A DNA stretch of 64,000 nucleotides from Lactobacillus sp. CBA3605. GTDB taxonomy: Bacteria; Bacillota; Bacilli; Lactobacillales; Lactobacillaceae. Position numbers and translations under genes: made by a program. Each line of letters starts with the position of its first letter. Within the stretch, counting starts at the first letter, position 1. Shown here piece after piece: positions 9,376 through 18,926 of the stretch. Below the pieces are notes generated by a model. That model saw only the letters and a list, made by a program, of their open reading frames with translations. It did no database searches and was not told the DNA's origin. Location: positions 248,001 to 312,000 of the forward strand of contig NZ_CP027190.1 of assembly GCF_002970915.1 (NCBI RefSeq), given 5' to 3'.

Positions 9376-11211
9376 TTATGACGGATTTTCTTCCTCGTCA
9401 GTTTTCAAAACTGCCATGAACGCTTCTTGTGGGATTTCAACCCGCCCAACGGCCTTCATCCGTTTCTTACCAACTTTTTGCTTTTCAAGTAACTTCATCC
9501 GCCGCGTACGATCACCACCATACAGATGGGCCGTAACATCCTTACGGTAAGCCTTAATATTCGTCCGCGCAATAATTTTAGCCCCAATTGTCGCCTGGAC
9601 TGGAATTTCAAAGTTTTGCCGGGGGATGATATTCTTCAACTTAGCCGTGATTTCACGCCCACGGGCCGCAGCAAAGTCTTGATGCGCAATAAAGCTCAAG
9701 GCATCAACCTTATCACCATTTAATAAGATATCAATCTTAACTAAATTGCTCGGCCGATAGCCTTCAATATCATAATCCAATGACGCATAACCACGTGTAT
9801 TGGATTTTAGTTTATCAAAGAAATCAAAGATAATTTCAGATAGTGGAATATGATAGACCACGTTTACCCGATTATTATCCAAGTAAGCCATCGTATCAAA
9901 TTCGCCACGCTTCCGTTGTGCTAGTTCCATAACTGCGCCAATGTAATCATTAGGGACCATAATTTGCGCCTTGACATAAGGTTCTTGGATTTCCTTTAAA
10001 GCTGATGCTTCGGGCATGTCGGCAGGATTTTCAACAGCTTTCTCCGTCCCATCCGTTAACTTAACATGGTAAGTCACTGATGGCGCCGTCGTAATCAACT
10101 CTAAATTAAATTCACGTTCTAACCGTTCCTGCACCACATCCATGTGCAACAGACCTAAGAAACCACACCGGAACCCAAAGCCTAACGCTTGCGAAGATTC
10201 TGCTTCAAATTCAAGGGCAGCATCATTTAGCTTTAGCTTTTCTAATGCTTCACGTAAATCGGTAAACTTCGCATTATCAGTTGGATAAATCCCGGCATAC
10301 ACCATTGGATTCATTTCCCGATAACCTGCCAACGCTTTTTCAGTCGGATGAGCCGCATTCGTAACCGTATCACCTACTCGCGTATCTTGAATATCTTTGA
10401 TGCTGGCCGTAATATAACCAACATCACCTGCCATTAGAAAATCACGCGCAATCGGTTTAGGTGAATTGACCCCCACTTCGGTTACTTCATATTCACTACC
10501 ACTGTTCATTAGGCGAATCTTATCACCAGGGCGAACGACCCCTTCGTGGACCCGAATACTTAAAACAACACCACGATAATCATCATAGACGGAATCAAAG
10601 ACTAATGCTTTTAAGGGTGCTTCAATGTCGCCAGTTGGCGCTGGAATCTTATGCACAACTTGTTCTAGCAATTCTTCAATCCCAATACCCGCCTTAGCAG
10701 AAGCCAAGACCGCATCATCAGCTTCAATTCCAATATCATCTTCAATTTCTTGACGAACTTTTTCCGGTTCGGCTGATGGCAAATCAATTTTATTAATTAC
10801 TGGAACGATTTCTAAGTCATCATCAATCGCTAGATACACGTTCGCCAAGGTCTGAGCTTCGACCCCTTGCGCGGCATCAACGACCAAGACAGCCCCTTCA
10901 CACGCTGCCAAGCTCCGTGATACTTCATACGTGAAGTCCACGTGACCGGGGGTGTCAATCAAATGAAAAATATAAGTTTCGCCATTTTTGGCAGTATAGT
11001 GTAATTCCACGGCGTTCAACTTAATGGTAATCCCACGTTCACGTTCCAAATCCATTGAGTCGAGCACTTGATCTTGCATCTCACGCTTGGAAATCGTATC
11101 CGTTAATTCGAGAATTCGATCTGCCAACGTTGATTTACCATGATCAATATGGGCGACGATTGAAAAATTACGGATATGTTTTTGTCGATCCTGCATTGTC
11201 GCTTTATCCAT
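9376..11211 (-). CDS. lepA: Elongation factor 4 (LepA) GTPase
   Basis: 611 residues from [17 protein letters not shown]. Ribosome-associated translational GTPase proposed to back-translocate stalled ribosomes and help 30S biogenesis. G1 is [10 protein letters not shown]3 is DTPGH, G4 is NKID; the C-terminal region with [20 protein letters not shown] is LepA specific. The start at 11211 has AGGA seven bases upstream; the frame continues 13 codons upstream without family similarity. Its promoter (11250-11278) is immediately next to an ISL3 insertion. Confidence 0.96.
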   Translation of the reverse strand: MDKATMQDRQKHIRNFSIVAHIDHGKSTLADRILELTDTISKREMQDQVLDSMDLERERGITIKLNAVELHYTAKNGETYIFHLIDTPGHVDFTYEVSRSLAACEGAVLVVDAAQGVEAQTLANVYLAIDDDLEIVPVINKIDLPSAEPEKVRQEIEDDIGIEADDAVLASAKAGIGIEELLEQVVHKIPAPTGDIEAPLKALVFDSVYDDYRGVVLSIRVHEGVVRPGDKIRLMNSGSEYEVTEVGVNSPKPIARDFLMAGDVGYITASIKDIQDTRVGDTVTNAAHPTEKALAGYREMNPMVYAGIYPTDNAKFTDLREALEKLKLNDAALEFEAESSQALGFGFRCGFLGLLHMDVVQERLEREFNLELITTAPSVTYHVKLTDGTEKAVENPADMPEASALKEIQEPYVKAQIMVPNDYIGAVMELAQRKRGEFDTMAYLDNNRVNVVYHIPLSEIIFDFFDKLKSNTRGYASLDYDIEGYRPSNLVKIDILLNGDKVDALSFIAHQDFAAARGREITAKLKNIIPRQNFEIPVQATIGAKIIARTNIKAYRKDVTAHLYGGDRTRRMKLLEKQKVGKKRMKAVGRVEIPQEAFMAVLKTDEEENPS

Positions 11212-11249
11212 GTATGTTCCTACTTTCTTACTAATTCCTAGTCTTAGCA

Positions 11250-11278
11250 ATTATACCAACTAACCTCAACAAGCACAA
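11250..11278 (-). promoter_or_regulatory. lepA promoter abutting an IS insertion
   Basis: On the minus strand: TTGTGC (11273-11278), a 17-base spacer and a perfect TATAAT (11250-11255) with TGG before it (extended -10). The TTG of the -35 lies inside the 8-bp target duplication (11274-11281) of the ISL3 element, so the duplication preserved the -35 while displacing everything upstream. Confidence 0.65.
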
Positions 11279-11281
11279 TTG

Positions 11282-12714
11282 GGTTCTATGATATTTGGTG
11301 TTGATGGAGGAATCCAGCGACACCATTTTTGTAAAAAAAAAGAGGCATACCACCTCTACGTGCTACAATCAAGTCGACGAAAACTAATTGAAAGCGAGAA
11401 GATTAATATGTCTCAAGACCAGTCTACAAGAATTCTTCTACAAATTAAAGACCAAAATATAACTAATTTTAAAATTCAAGATAATAGCCGGGATGCTTTA
11501 CGGATTTACGCGGATCTTTCCTATTCAATTAGTGTTTGCCCACGTTGTGGGCAACACGAAATCGTTCGAAATGGTTTTAAAACAGTTAATATCAGGATTT
11601 CCAACATCAGCGAGCGAACGGCATTGTTAATTTTACGTAAGCAACGCTTTCTCTGTCGGGCTTGCGGTCATAGCCTACTTGCCCAAACCCCCGTAGTGGC
11701 CAAGCAACATCAGATTTCTCAACATGTTAAGCACCGTATTACTACAGCACTAACAGAAGACCGCACAATGGTCAATATTGCCGCAGAGTACAATGTATCA
11801 ACTAATACTGTCAGTCGTCAATTAGTTGCTTTGGGGAAACAAACTAGACCAGCCTATGATGGTCTACCAACTACTTTATGCATCGATGAATTCCGTTCTA
11901 CCGGTAAACAAATGAGTTTCATCACCATTGACGCACAGAAACACGACCTCATTGCCATCCTTCCAGGACGTAGAACTAAAGAGATTAAGGCATTCTTCTT
12001 AAATCATTACTCCTTGAAAAATCGCCAGCAAGTGACCCAGGTTGTGATGGATTTTAACGCAAACTACTACACCATTATGCACAGTATTTTCCCTAACGCC
12101 AAAGTTGTCGCCGACAACTTTCATTTAGTTCAAATGGTCTTACGATCCTTAAACCAGACTCGTGTTCAATTGATGAAAAGATTTGCCCCAGACACTCGTG
12201 AATACCGCGTGCTTAAGTATTACTGGCGGCTCTATCTCAAAGATTATTCAAAACTTGAAAAAGATAAACCACAATGGTTTTCGCATTTAAAAGACCATCT
12301 AACTCAGGAACAACTAATCCTGGAGGGACTGGATCTGAATGAAGAATTTGCGAACACTTATTATTCAGCTCACGAATTAGTCGAGGCCATTCGTAGTCGA
12401 AACTATGTCGCATATATTGAAGCTTTAGGTAGAGTTGAGAACGTTAGTCCTCAGCTCTTACAAACGATTAAGACCTTTATCAAGAATAAGCAATTTATTA
12501 AAAACATGACGGAATGTTCACTCTCAAATGGGCCCATCGAGGGTGTTAATCGTAAAATCAAACAAATAAAACGAACAGCTTATGGCTACCGAAACTGGAT
12601 GAATTTTAATTATAGAATACAGATTGAATTCAAAATAAAAATAAAAAAAAGAAGCCCAATTCGTAAATGAATTGAACCCCAATTTTCCTCATCAACACCG
12701 GTTGACAAAGAACC
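11282..12714 (+). mobile_element. Complete ISL3-family insertion sequence, 1433 bp
   Basis: Imperfect terminal inverted repeats begin GGTTCT and share the inner block GGTGTTGATG at both ends. The element is flanked by a perfect 8-bp direct repeat CACAATTG at 11274-11281 and 12715-12722, the expected target duplication length for ISL3. It carries one intact transposase ORF on the plus strand. Intact ends, ORF and duplication point to a recent insertion between lepA and the dlt operon terminator. Confidence 0.93.
11408..12670 (+). CDS. ISL3-family transposase
   Basis: 420 residues from MSQDQSTRILLQ. N-terminal zinc-binding cysteines (SVCPRCGQ and FLCRACGHS), a helix-turn-helix (AAEYNVSTNTVSRQL), and a DDE catalytic domain: CIDEFRSTGK for the first Asp, VVMDFNANY with VVADNFHLVQ for the second region, and NGPIEGVNRKIKQIKR for the Glu. 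Full length for the family with no disruption. The frame is open 43 codons upstream into the left inverted repeat, but the start at 11408 gives the family N-terminus. Confidence 0.93.
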   Translation: MSQDQSTRILLQIKDQNITNFKIQDNSRDALRIYADLSYSISVCPRCGQHEIVRNGFKTVNIRISNISERTALLILRKQRFLCRACGHSLLAQTPVVAKQHQISQHVKHRITTALTEDRTMVNIAAEYNVSTNTVSRQLVALGKQTRPAYDGLPTTLCIDEFRSTGKQMSFITIDAQKHDLIAILPGRRTKEIKAFFLNHYSLKNRQQVTQVVMDFNANYYTIMHSIFPNAKVVADNFHLVQMVLRSLNQTRVQLMKRFAPDTREYRVLKYYWRLYLKDYSKLEKDKPQWFSHLKDHLTQEQLILEGLDLNEEFANTYYSAHELVEAIRSRNYVAYIEALGRVENVSPQLLQTIKTFIKNKQFIKNMTECSLSNGPIEGVNRKIKQIKRTAYGYRNWMNFNYRIQIEFKIKIKKRSPIRK

Positions 12715-12751
12715 CACAATTGTTCCGGTCATTCTAACCCATTAGGCGCCA

Positions 12752-12784
12752 AAAAAGATCTAATCCAGATGATTAGATCTTTTT
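12752..12784 (-). terminator. dlt operon terminator
   Basis: Stem AAAAAGATCTAATC (12752-12765) with its reverse complement (12771-12784), five-base loop. Eight bases beyond the dltD stop; T-run in both orientations. Confidence 0.9.
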
Positions 12785-12791
12785 GGTCACG

Positions 12792-14078
12792 CTATTGTTG
12801 TTCAAAAGCGCTAATAGCGCTCGGATTTAATTGTTGCCATTGTTTTGTGTAGAAAGCATCATTTATCTGATAGCTTGGAGCCGTTGTCGTTGGTTTGCTT
12901 AAGAATGGATCCAACTTCTGATCCACTGCTAACCAACCGCGCCATCCCAAGTGAATGGTATCAGTCATGAAGTAGTTCTCTTGACCATCTTTCGATAAGT
13001 CAATAATGTTATTAAATCCTTGACTGGTCAATTGATAACGAATCTTTTTATCAAAAGCTGTCATCATTTTCATCGATAACCCCGTGTAGTTCGCCCATTT
13101 TTGATTAATCGGCGGAATAATAAAGGCAACGTCAGTATGATTTTTAGCAAATTGATTCAAAACCAATTGAAAATCAGCAAACTCTGGTGACTTCGTATAA
13201 TCTAAAGTCGTTTGACTACCTTTAAGTCGTTTGTAATTCCGTTTTAACTGTGTCCGCCAAAAGGTATTACTGATTTCTAGATTATTTGAAGTGGTCGATT
13301 GCTGACCAAGCTTACCCGCTAATGCATCTAGATTAGTGTAATTATAAGTCGCTGGTAATTGTTTTTCCTGGGTCTTAACTTTATTCAAGTTTTTGCCAGA
13401 AATACCAAATTTAGAAAAGAATTCATCTTCGCTACCTAAAACGCGCGCCTTATAATTAATGTAAGCCCGTTGAGTGCTAGTTGGCTCTAAGCCTGCCGCT
13501 ACCCGCGCTAATGCACCTGATAAAACGCGGTCCGAAGAACCTGACGGCATTTGCAATAAGCGCTTAGCCGCGTAGCGATCCATGGCGGTATTTTGTTCCG
13601 TCTGTAACCAATCGGTCGTTTGTAAAGGTGAGTAGTAATACCCAAAAGCATCCTTTCGCGTTCCTTGTGGGACAAACCATTGTGGCGAAATTACAAAGAC
13701 AGCCTTCTTATTAGTTAACTGCTTTTTTACCGATTGCATCACAAAGTATTGGGTCAACGACTGTGTCCCCCGTGCCCCCAGTAAAAATGGCCGATAATTA
13801 CGCTGGTACTTGTCTGCCAATACAGATGGATGCATCGGATCAAATCGTGACCATTCTGAAGAACCAAAGAATGGCACGTAGCCATCATCTAGCGCTTGTC
13901 GTTTAACTAACCGCCCCTTCAAAATGTTTGGTGATAATGAAACGGCCGCTTTTTTTTCGGTCGTTTTAGACACATGATTTAATCCGAATGAAAATGGTGA
14001 AAGCAGAACGGCCAATAATAAGATTGCTGCCAAAATAATTGGCCCAAAAATCTTAAAAAGGCGTTTTGGAACACTCAT
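12792..14078 (-). CDS. dltD: D-alanyl-lipoteichoic acid transfer protein DltD
   Basis: 428 residues. Acts outside the membrane in the last steps of D-alanylation of teichoic acids. One N-terminal membrane anchor (about residues 12-32), then an extracytoplasmic SGNH-like hydrolase domain with [13 protein letters not shown] near residue 70 (catalytic Ser region) and [11 protein letters not shown] near the C-terminus (Asp/His region). Its ATG overlaps the dltC stop by four bases, so translation is coupled. Last gene of the operon. Confidence 0.96.
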   Translation of the reverse strand: MSVPKRLFKIFGPIILAAILLLAVLLSPFSFGLNHVSKTTEKKAAVSLSPNILKGRLVKRQALDDGYVPFFGSSEWSRFDPMHPSVLADKYQRNYRPFLLGARGTQSLTQYFVMQSVKKQLTNKKAVFVISPQWFVPQGTRKDAFGYYYSPLQTTDWLQTEQNTAMDRYAAKRLLQMPSGSSDRVLSGALARVAAGLEPTSTQRAYINYKARVLGSEDEFFSKFGISGKNLNKVKTQEKQLPATYNYTNLDALAGKLGQQSTTSNNLEISNTFWRTQLKRNYKRLKGSQTTLDYTKSPEFADFQLVLNQFAKNHTDVAFIIPPINQKWANYTGLSMKMMTAFDKKIRYQLTSQGFNNIIDLSKDGQENYFMTDTIHLGWRGWLAVDQKLDPFLSKPTTTAPSYQINDAFYTKQWQQLNPSAISAFEQQ

Positions 14079-14311
14079 TGCATGCTCTCGACCTTAGCAA
14101 CGATTTTTTCGGGGGTATCCCATTCACTACGTTCAAATTCAGAAACTGGGACTTCAATGCCCAATTGACTTTGTAATTCCAATAATAACTGAACTGAGCC
14201 CATTGAATCTAAAATACCTTCATCAAATAAGTTCGTGTCCATATGTCCAGAAACATCTTCACCCGTTAAATCTTGTAAAATTGATAATACTGTTGATTTT
14301 GTGTCATCCAT
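14075..14311 (-). CDS. dltC: D-alanine carrier protein DltC
   Basis: 78 residues, usual length. Acyl-carrier-type protein that receives D-alanine from DltA on a phosphopantetheine arm. The attachment serine is in [16 protein letters not shown] around residue 36. Overlaps dltD by four bases and follows dltB after 32 bases. Confidence 0.97.
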   Translation of the reverse strand: MDDTKSTVLSILQDLTGEDVSGHMDTNLFDEGILDSMGSVQLLLELQSQLGIEVPVSEFERSEWDTPEKIVAKVESMQ

Positions 14312-14343
14312 TGTTATTACGCCCCTAATATTAATTTATTTTT

Positions 14344-15564
14344 TTAATGCCGTGGAACAAAGAACAAAGTGTTTAAAAAGCCTGAGAACAATAAGAAACT
14401 TAAACAAACAACGTTAAACGTTAAGAAAATTGCAAAGCCTTCCGTAAACTTATTATGTGGAATTTGCTCACGGTGCTTTTTCTTAAAGCGTAACCAAGCA
14501 TCGTTGACCACCATCGCCAAGCCATGGAACAACCCATATGCAATGTAGTACCACGTCTCACCATGCCAGAACCCCATAATTAACATGTTGATCACGTAGC
14601 AGACGTTGGCCGTCGTAATCCGGCTCTTAAAGACTTTATGTTTCATGAAGAAAAACACCATCCGCATGTAGATAAAGTCACGGAACCAAAATGACAGCGT
14701 CATGTGCCAACGATTCCAGAAATCTTTAATATTCTTTGACCGGAACGGTTGGTTAAAGTTCATTGGGGTTTCGACCCCCATTAAATAACTGACCCCAACT
14801 GCAAACAAACTGTAGCCGGCAAAATCAAAGAATAAATCCATGCTGTACACGTACATGTACCCCAGCAAGGCCCATGAAATACCATGCGCTTGTAGAGCCG
14901 CATGCCCCACAGTTGGTAACATTAACGTGCCAAAAATATAAGCTAATAAAAACTTATACAAGAATCCCAAGAAAATGTACCGGACGCCTTTTTCCACCAA
15001 ATCTAAATACTTCACTCGCGTTGGCACACTATCATAATCTTTAACAAAGCGACGATAACGGTCAATCGGTCCTGAAGAAATGGTTGGGAAAAATAGTAAG
15101 AACTGTCCGAATAAGATCGGATGGAACTCTTTAATCGTCCCATCACGAGTTTCCATAATAGTTTGGACCACTTTGAAGGTTAAGTAGGAAATACCTAAAA
15201 ACCCAATAATAGAACTAGCGCCATGTGAAACGGCCGGCGTGATTTTTACCACTGCCAACGGAATAATCGCTAAAATGACGCTAACCACAAATATCCAGCC
15301 TTTATTCGGTGAATCGGCGCGTTGCCGGTACCGCGAATATAACCAAACTAGACAAATCTGGTAAACCAAGTAAATCAACAATGCAATCCCTGTGTGCCAC
15401 TTCACGCCACCAAAAGTCAGCAACAAGAATACAAAGGAAATAATTGATTCATAAATATGCGAGCGGTGACCATAAAGTAACCCAATCATCAATGGTAATA
15501 GCGCAATGAATAGTAGGATGAAATACGTAGGATTACCATATGGATCAAACGTAAAGGACATCAT
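14344..15564 (-). CDS. dltB: D-alanyl transfer membrane protein DltB (MBOAT family)
   Basis: 406 residues, about eleven membrane segments. Membrane-bound O-acyltransferase that moves D-alanine from DltC toward the cell surface. The MBOAT signature is present: NFNQPFRSKNIKDFWNRWH and GFWHGETWYYIAYGLFHG, the latter with the catalytic histidine. Its ATG overlaps the dltA stop (ATGATG across TGA), so dltA and dltB are translationally coupled. Confidence 0.97.
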   Translation of the reverse strand: MMSFTFDPYGNPTYFILLFIALLPLMIGLLYGHRSHIYESIISFVFLLLTFGGVKWHTGIALLIYLVYQICLVWLYSRYRQRADSPNKGWIFVVSVILAIIPLAVVKITPAVSHGASSIIGFLGISYLTFKVVQTIMETRDGTIKEFHPILFGQFLLFFPTISSGPIDRYRRFVKDYDSVPTRVKYLDLVEKGVRYIFLGFLYKFLLAYIFGTLMLPTVGHAALQAHGISWALLGYMYVYSMDLFFDFAGYSLFAVGVSYLMGVETPMNFNQPFRSKNIKDFWNRWHMTLSFWFRDFIYMRMVFFFMKHKVFKSRITTANVCYVINMLIMGFWHGETWYYIAYGLFHGLAMVVNDAWLRFKKKHREQIPHNKFTEGFAIFLTFNVVCLSFLLFSGFLNTLFFVPRH

Positions 15565-17087
15565 TCGGGATTAACCTCTTTAATGATCGACTTAACATCA
15601 ATTTTACCGTTCGGCGTTAGTGGCAAACTGGTCTGATAAACAAACCGTTGCGGAATCATGTATTCCATCATCATTCCTTGTAAGTCTTTCTTAATTGCAG
15701 TCGTTAAGGCAAAGTCACTGGCAAAATCATTGGCTTTAGGCACAACATACGCAATCATCTGTGTGACTTTATGATCCTTATTATATTTAGGCACTGCGAC
15801 TGCTTGCTTAATGTGCTGTTGTTGACCGAGAAAATGATCGACTTCTTCTAGTTCGATACGGTAACCATTCATTTTAATCTGAAAGTCTACCCGACCACAG
15901 TAACGGAACAACCCATCCGCATCCATCGTCCCAATATCACCAGTATGATAAGCACGTTGACCAGCTAAGTTGAAGAAGGCCTTCGCCGTTTTAACTGGAT
16001 TATTCAAGTAGCCTTTAGATACACTAGGTCCAGCAATTACTAATTCACCTTCAACCCCGGTGGCGACCGGTTGATTAGCCTCATCTACGACCAACATTTG
16101 CGTATCAGCCTTTGCATAACCAATTGGTAAGCGGGTAAATTTTTCAAGGACCGCAGTTGTAATTTCAATCTGTGTCACCGCCACACAAGTTTCTGTCGGA
16201 CCATACGTATTAAAGATTCGTGCGGCCGGGAAACGCGCTTTGAGCGTTGCGGCCGTCTTATGCGTCAGTTCCTCACCGCAAAACAGAAAATGCGTTAAGT
16301 TAGGTAAATGACTGGCATCAAATTTAGGTTCTAACAAACAGATATCCATAAATGAGGGCGTTGAAACCCAAACATTAATCGGTAACGTTGGTAAAACTGC
16401 GAATAACTGTTTGAAGTCATCCGTCACTGCCTTTGGTAAAGCATACAGGGTCCCTCCGCTAGCCAAAGTTGGATACACATCCATGACCGATAAATCAAAT
16501 GAATACGGTGGTTGTGATAACGCCTTAGGGTGCTCAGGTAAACCAAAATCATCGCCTAACATCCAATTAACATAGCTCAATAAATTGGTGTGACTAATTT
16601 CGACCCCTTTAGGTTGACCAGTCGTGCCTGAAGTAAAGATGATGTAATAATCTTCATCACCACTTACCGCATGCTGTGGCTGGTACTGTACAGGCGTTGC
16701 AAAAATTGCCTTTAATTGATCTGGAATAATAACAGGTGTCGTGCCTACTCCAGTTGGCAAATCGGCAACCGCAATCACTGCTGCGGGCTTGGCAATGGCA
16801 TTAATCATCGTTAAGCGTTCATTTGGTGAATGCGTATCAATCGGAATGTACGCGCGTCCCGCTTTAACCACGCCTAAGAAAGTGGCAATCATTTCAAAAG
16901 TTTGCCCACCAAAGACAATGATTGGTGCCTTTGGTGTTAAAGCTAATGTCTCGAGGTGAGCTGCTAACGCATCTGAATAAGCCTTTAATTCAGCGTACGT
17001 GTGCGTCACGCCCTGGACATCATAAACCACTTTTTCAGGTTGCGTCCGTGCATAATCATCAATGGTACTGATTATATTTTTGATCAT
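15561..17087 (-). CDS. dltA: D-alanine--D-alanyl carrier protein ligase DltA
   Basis: 508 residues. Adenylates D-alanine and loads it on DltC. ANL-superfamily motifs: IIFTSGTTGQPKG (P-loop) near residue 150, FNTYGPTE near 290, YHTGDIG near 375, and the C-terminal catalytic lysine in LTPNGKIDVK near 492. GGGGGAG ribosome binding site. Follows dltX. Confidence 0.97.
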   Translation of the reverse strand: MIKNIISTIDDYARTQPEKVVYDVQGVTHTYAELKAYSDALAAHLETLALTPKAPIIVFGGQTFEMIATFLGVVKAGRAYIPIDTHSPNERLTMINAIAKPAAVIAVADLPTGVGTTPVIIPDQLKAIFATPVQYQPQHAVSGDEDYYIIFTSGTTGQPKGVEISHTNLLSYVNWMLGDDFGLPEHPKALSQPPYSFDLSVMDVYPTLASGGTLYALPKAVTDDFKQLFAVLPTLPINVWVSTPSFMDICLLEPKFDASHLPNLTHFLFCGEELTHKTAATLKARFPAARIFNTYGPTETCVAVTQIEITTAVLEKFTRLPIGYAKADTQMLVVDEANQPVATGVEGELVIAGPSVSKGYLNNPVKTAKAFFNLAGQRAYHTGDIGTMDADGLFRYCGRVDFQIKMNGYRIELEEVDHFLGQQQHIKQAVAVPKYNKDHKVTQMIAYVVPKANDFASDFALTTAIKKDLQGMMMEYMIPQRFVYQTSLPLTPNGKIDVKSIIKEVNPE

Positions 17088-17125
17088 TAGTAATCTCCCC
17101 CAAAAACAAATTAATCCGTTCTCAA

Positions 17126-17275
17126 TTAAAATTCATTGTAGATAAACTTGGCCTGATTAATACCGCTATACCCGTACAAATAAACCAGGGCAAGCATGAC
17201 AGCAAAGTAGAATACTGTAAGCGCAATGAATTGAACAACTGGACGTTGGAACCAGAGTTTCAATTTTGCGAACAT
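17126..17275 (-). CDS. dltX: DltX, teichoic acid D-alanylation small membrane protein
   Basis: 49 codons on the minus strand, too short for routine ORF lists. One membrane helix (roughly residues 14-36) and the C-terminal motif FIYNEF, which is the conserved DltX ending that interacts with DltB/DltD during D-alanine transfer. GAGGTG ribosome binding site upstream of the ATG. Located immediately before dltA, the standard dltX-A-B-C-D order. Confidence 0.93.
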   Translation of the reverse strand: MFAKLKLWFQRPVVQFIALTVFYFAVMLALVYLYGYSGINQAKFIYNEF

Positions 17276-17309
17276 GCCTTCACCTCCTCAAAATAAGTCA
17301 ATCAACAGG

Positions 17310-18506
17310 TCACTTCAGATTACCGCGCATCATTTCCTGATAGATTTTATTCATCGCTGTTAATAACGTGTCAGTCGACCGATAATAGTTGGATAATAAC
17401 ACGACACCGTTTTTGCCATCTTTAGATAAGCGGATGCCAGATTCATAACCATAGCCAACCCCGTGTGAACGCAATGCGGTTGGTTGATCATTATAGACAC
17501 CACCACCGTAAGTTCCTGTAGCGGTACGCTTATGCAAAATTGCCACATTTTTAGGCGTTAACAATTGACCATCCACAATCGCCCGTTCCGTTTTGAATAA
17601 ATCGCCAGCACTCATATAAACTTGACCGGTTCCAAGTTCATTTGCCATTTGGGCAGTCGTTTCAGGAGCTTTTGTCGCATAAGTAGGCGTCATTTGCCCC
17701 GTCACAGCCTGATAGCCAGTCGTCGCACCTTTGCCTTGACCGTTAATCACGAAACCTGTTTGGTGCAAGTCAAGCTTTTTAATAATCTGTTGGTTGAAAA
17801 ACGTCTTATAAGATTGTCCCGTAATTTGACGGATAATCCCCGCTAATAATAGAAAGTTTACGGAAGAATAGTTGAAGGTCCCCAATTTTTCCGGTGTAAA
17901 TGTTAAGTGTTTAACTGCATAATCAACGACTTGTTGTTCATCTAAGGTATCAGTTGAGCCATCCTTTAATCGAAAACCAGTAGTCATATCCAATAATTGC
18001 CGGATAGTCGTCGTGCCACCTTTAATAGTTGGATAATATTTATTGACCGGATCAGTTAGCTTCAACTTACCAGCTTGGACTAATCGCATAATACCAACTG
18101 CAGTAATTGATTTTTGAATCGACAAAATTTGATATTTAGACGTCGGTCCATTCAATGTTTCCTTTGCCTTATTAGCGTAACCAAAACCCCTTTGATAAAT
18201 CACTTGGTTATTCTTAACGACTAAGGCAGTCCCCACGAACTGGCTCGTCTTTAAAATTTTTGTGATCTGCGCATTAGCGTTCTTAGTCTTCGAAAATGTA
18301 GCGGCTTTAATCTTTTTAGCAATCACCCGCTGCTTTTGAGCTGTCCGGCGTGCTTGCGCCTTTTTTGCGGCAATTTTTTGCTGCTGTGCCTGCTCAACTC
18401 GTTTAGTATGGTAATGATAAGCCCCAAAACCGCCACCAATCACACCAATTCCCAATATAATCAATAAAACTAGTTTTAATCGTTTCAAAGTTATTAACTT
18501 CCCCAT
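17310..18506 (-). CDS. Membrane-anchored serine hydrolase (beta-lactamase/PBP-like)
   Basis: 398 residues. N-terminal membrane anchor (about 8-28) followed by a Lys/Gln-rich coiled segment and an extracellular serine hydrolase domain of the class C beta-lactamase type. SxxK is in LSIQKSITA, the YxN-like element is in FNYSSVNFLLL, and HGVGYGYESG stands at the third motif position. L. plantarum has a PbpX-type gene in this position before dlt; D-alanyl ester or peptidoglycan hydrolase activity is plausible but not shown here. A TTG seven codons in (18488) has a better-spaced GGGGAAG than the ATG at 18506, so the start is uncertain. Thirty-four bases before dltX, probably same operon. Confidence 0.88.
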   Translation of the reverse strand: MGKLITLKRLKLVLLIILGIGVIGGGFGAYHYHTKRVEQAQQQKIAAKKAQARRTAQKQRVIAKKIKAATFSKTKNANAQITKILKTSQFVGTALVVKNNQVIYQRGFGYANKAKETLNGPTSKYQILSIQKSITAVGIMRLVQAGKLKLTDPVNKYYPTIKGGTTTIRQLLDMTTGFRLKDGSTDTLDEQQVVDYAVKHLTFTPEKLGTFNYSSVNFLLLAGIIRQITGQSYKTFFNQQIIKKLDLHQTGFVINGQGKGATTGYQAVTGQMTPTYATKAPETTAQMANELGTGQVYMSAGDLFKTERAIVDGQLLTPKNVAILHKRTATGTYGGGVYNDQPTALRSHGVGYGYESGIRLSKDGKNGVVLLSNYYRSTDTLLTAMNKIYQEMMRGNLK

Positions 18507-18591
18507 CCGTTAATTTATGATGAATCCTAGCCAACGATTACACTTAGCCTCAATCCTGATTCATCAAGTTCAATAGTACTAGTTTAGCAGG

Positions 18592-18723
18592 CTAGCTGAA
18601 TTGAACCCGTTTTGCACTTGAAAAGGATAAAAACTTGCCTGTCCGTCTAATCAAAGGTCGGTTTTGTAACGGTTTTGTAACATTACCGTTAGTTTTAGCG
18701 GCACACCTTTGAAAAGTGGCCAT
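18592..18723 (-). CDS. Candidate 43-residue basic small protein ahead of the dlt cluster
   Basis: Minus-strand ATG at 18723 preceded five bases away by AAGGAGGTG (18729-18737), a nine-base perfect complement of the 16S 3' end, the strongest ribosome binding site in this region. The product begins MATFQRCAAKT and ends SAKRVQFS. It has about nine Lys/Arg and no Asp or Glu, and no membrane helix. 85 bases separate its stop from the serine hydrolase start, on the same strand. Family not recognised. It could be a small protein, or a leader ORF that sets expression of the operon. The internal repeat GTTACAAAACC occurs twice. Confidence 0.5.
   Translation of the reverse strand: MATFQRCAAKTNGNVTKPLQNRPLIRRTGKFLSFSSAKRVQFS
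18656..18682 (-). repeat. Direct repeat GTTACAAAACC x2, 11-bp period
   Basis: On the minus strand GTTACAAAACC is repeated directly without a gap, inside the 43-codon ORF and upstream of the serine hydrolase-dlt genes. An 11-bp period is typical of OmpR/PhoB-type response-regulator sites. Function is inference. Confidence 0.4.
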
Positions 18724-18865
18724 TGATTCACCTCCTTGATTAATTCTAGCACCCTTAAATCAGCCACCTGTAATATATCGAAACCGTTTATTGAAAAATC
18801 ACACGCCAGGAAGGTTAGTTAATAAACAAGCGTCTTTACTTTACGATATCACCCATTTCTTGACA

Positions 18866-18908
18866 CAAAAAAAGTTGAACACTTGCCAGAAGACAAGCCG
18901 TTCAACTT
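18866..18908 (-). terminator. dnaJ / heat-shock operon terminator
   Basis: Stem AAGTTGAAC (18872-18880) and GTTCAACTT (18900-18908) with an inner CTTG/CAAG pairing, T-run on the minus strand, 19 bases beyond the dnaJ stop. The 18507-18926 gap otherwise holds the 43-codon ORF. Confidence 0.9.
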
Positions 18909-18926
18909 AATTTTTAATCATTTAAC

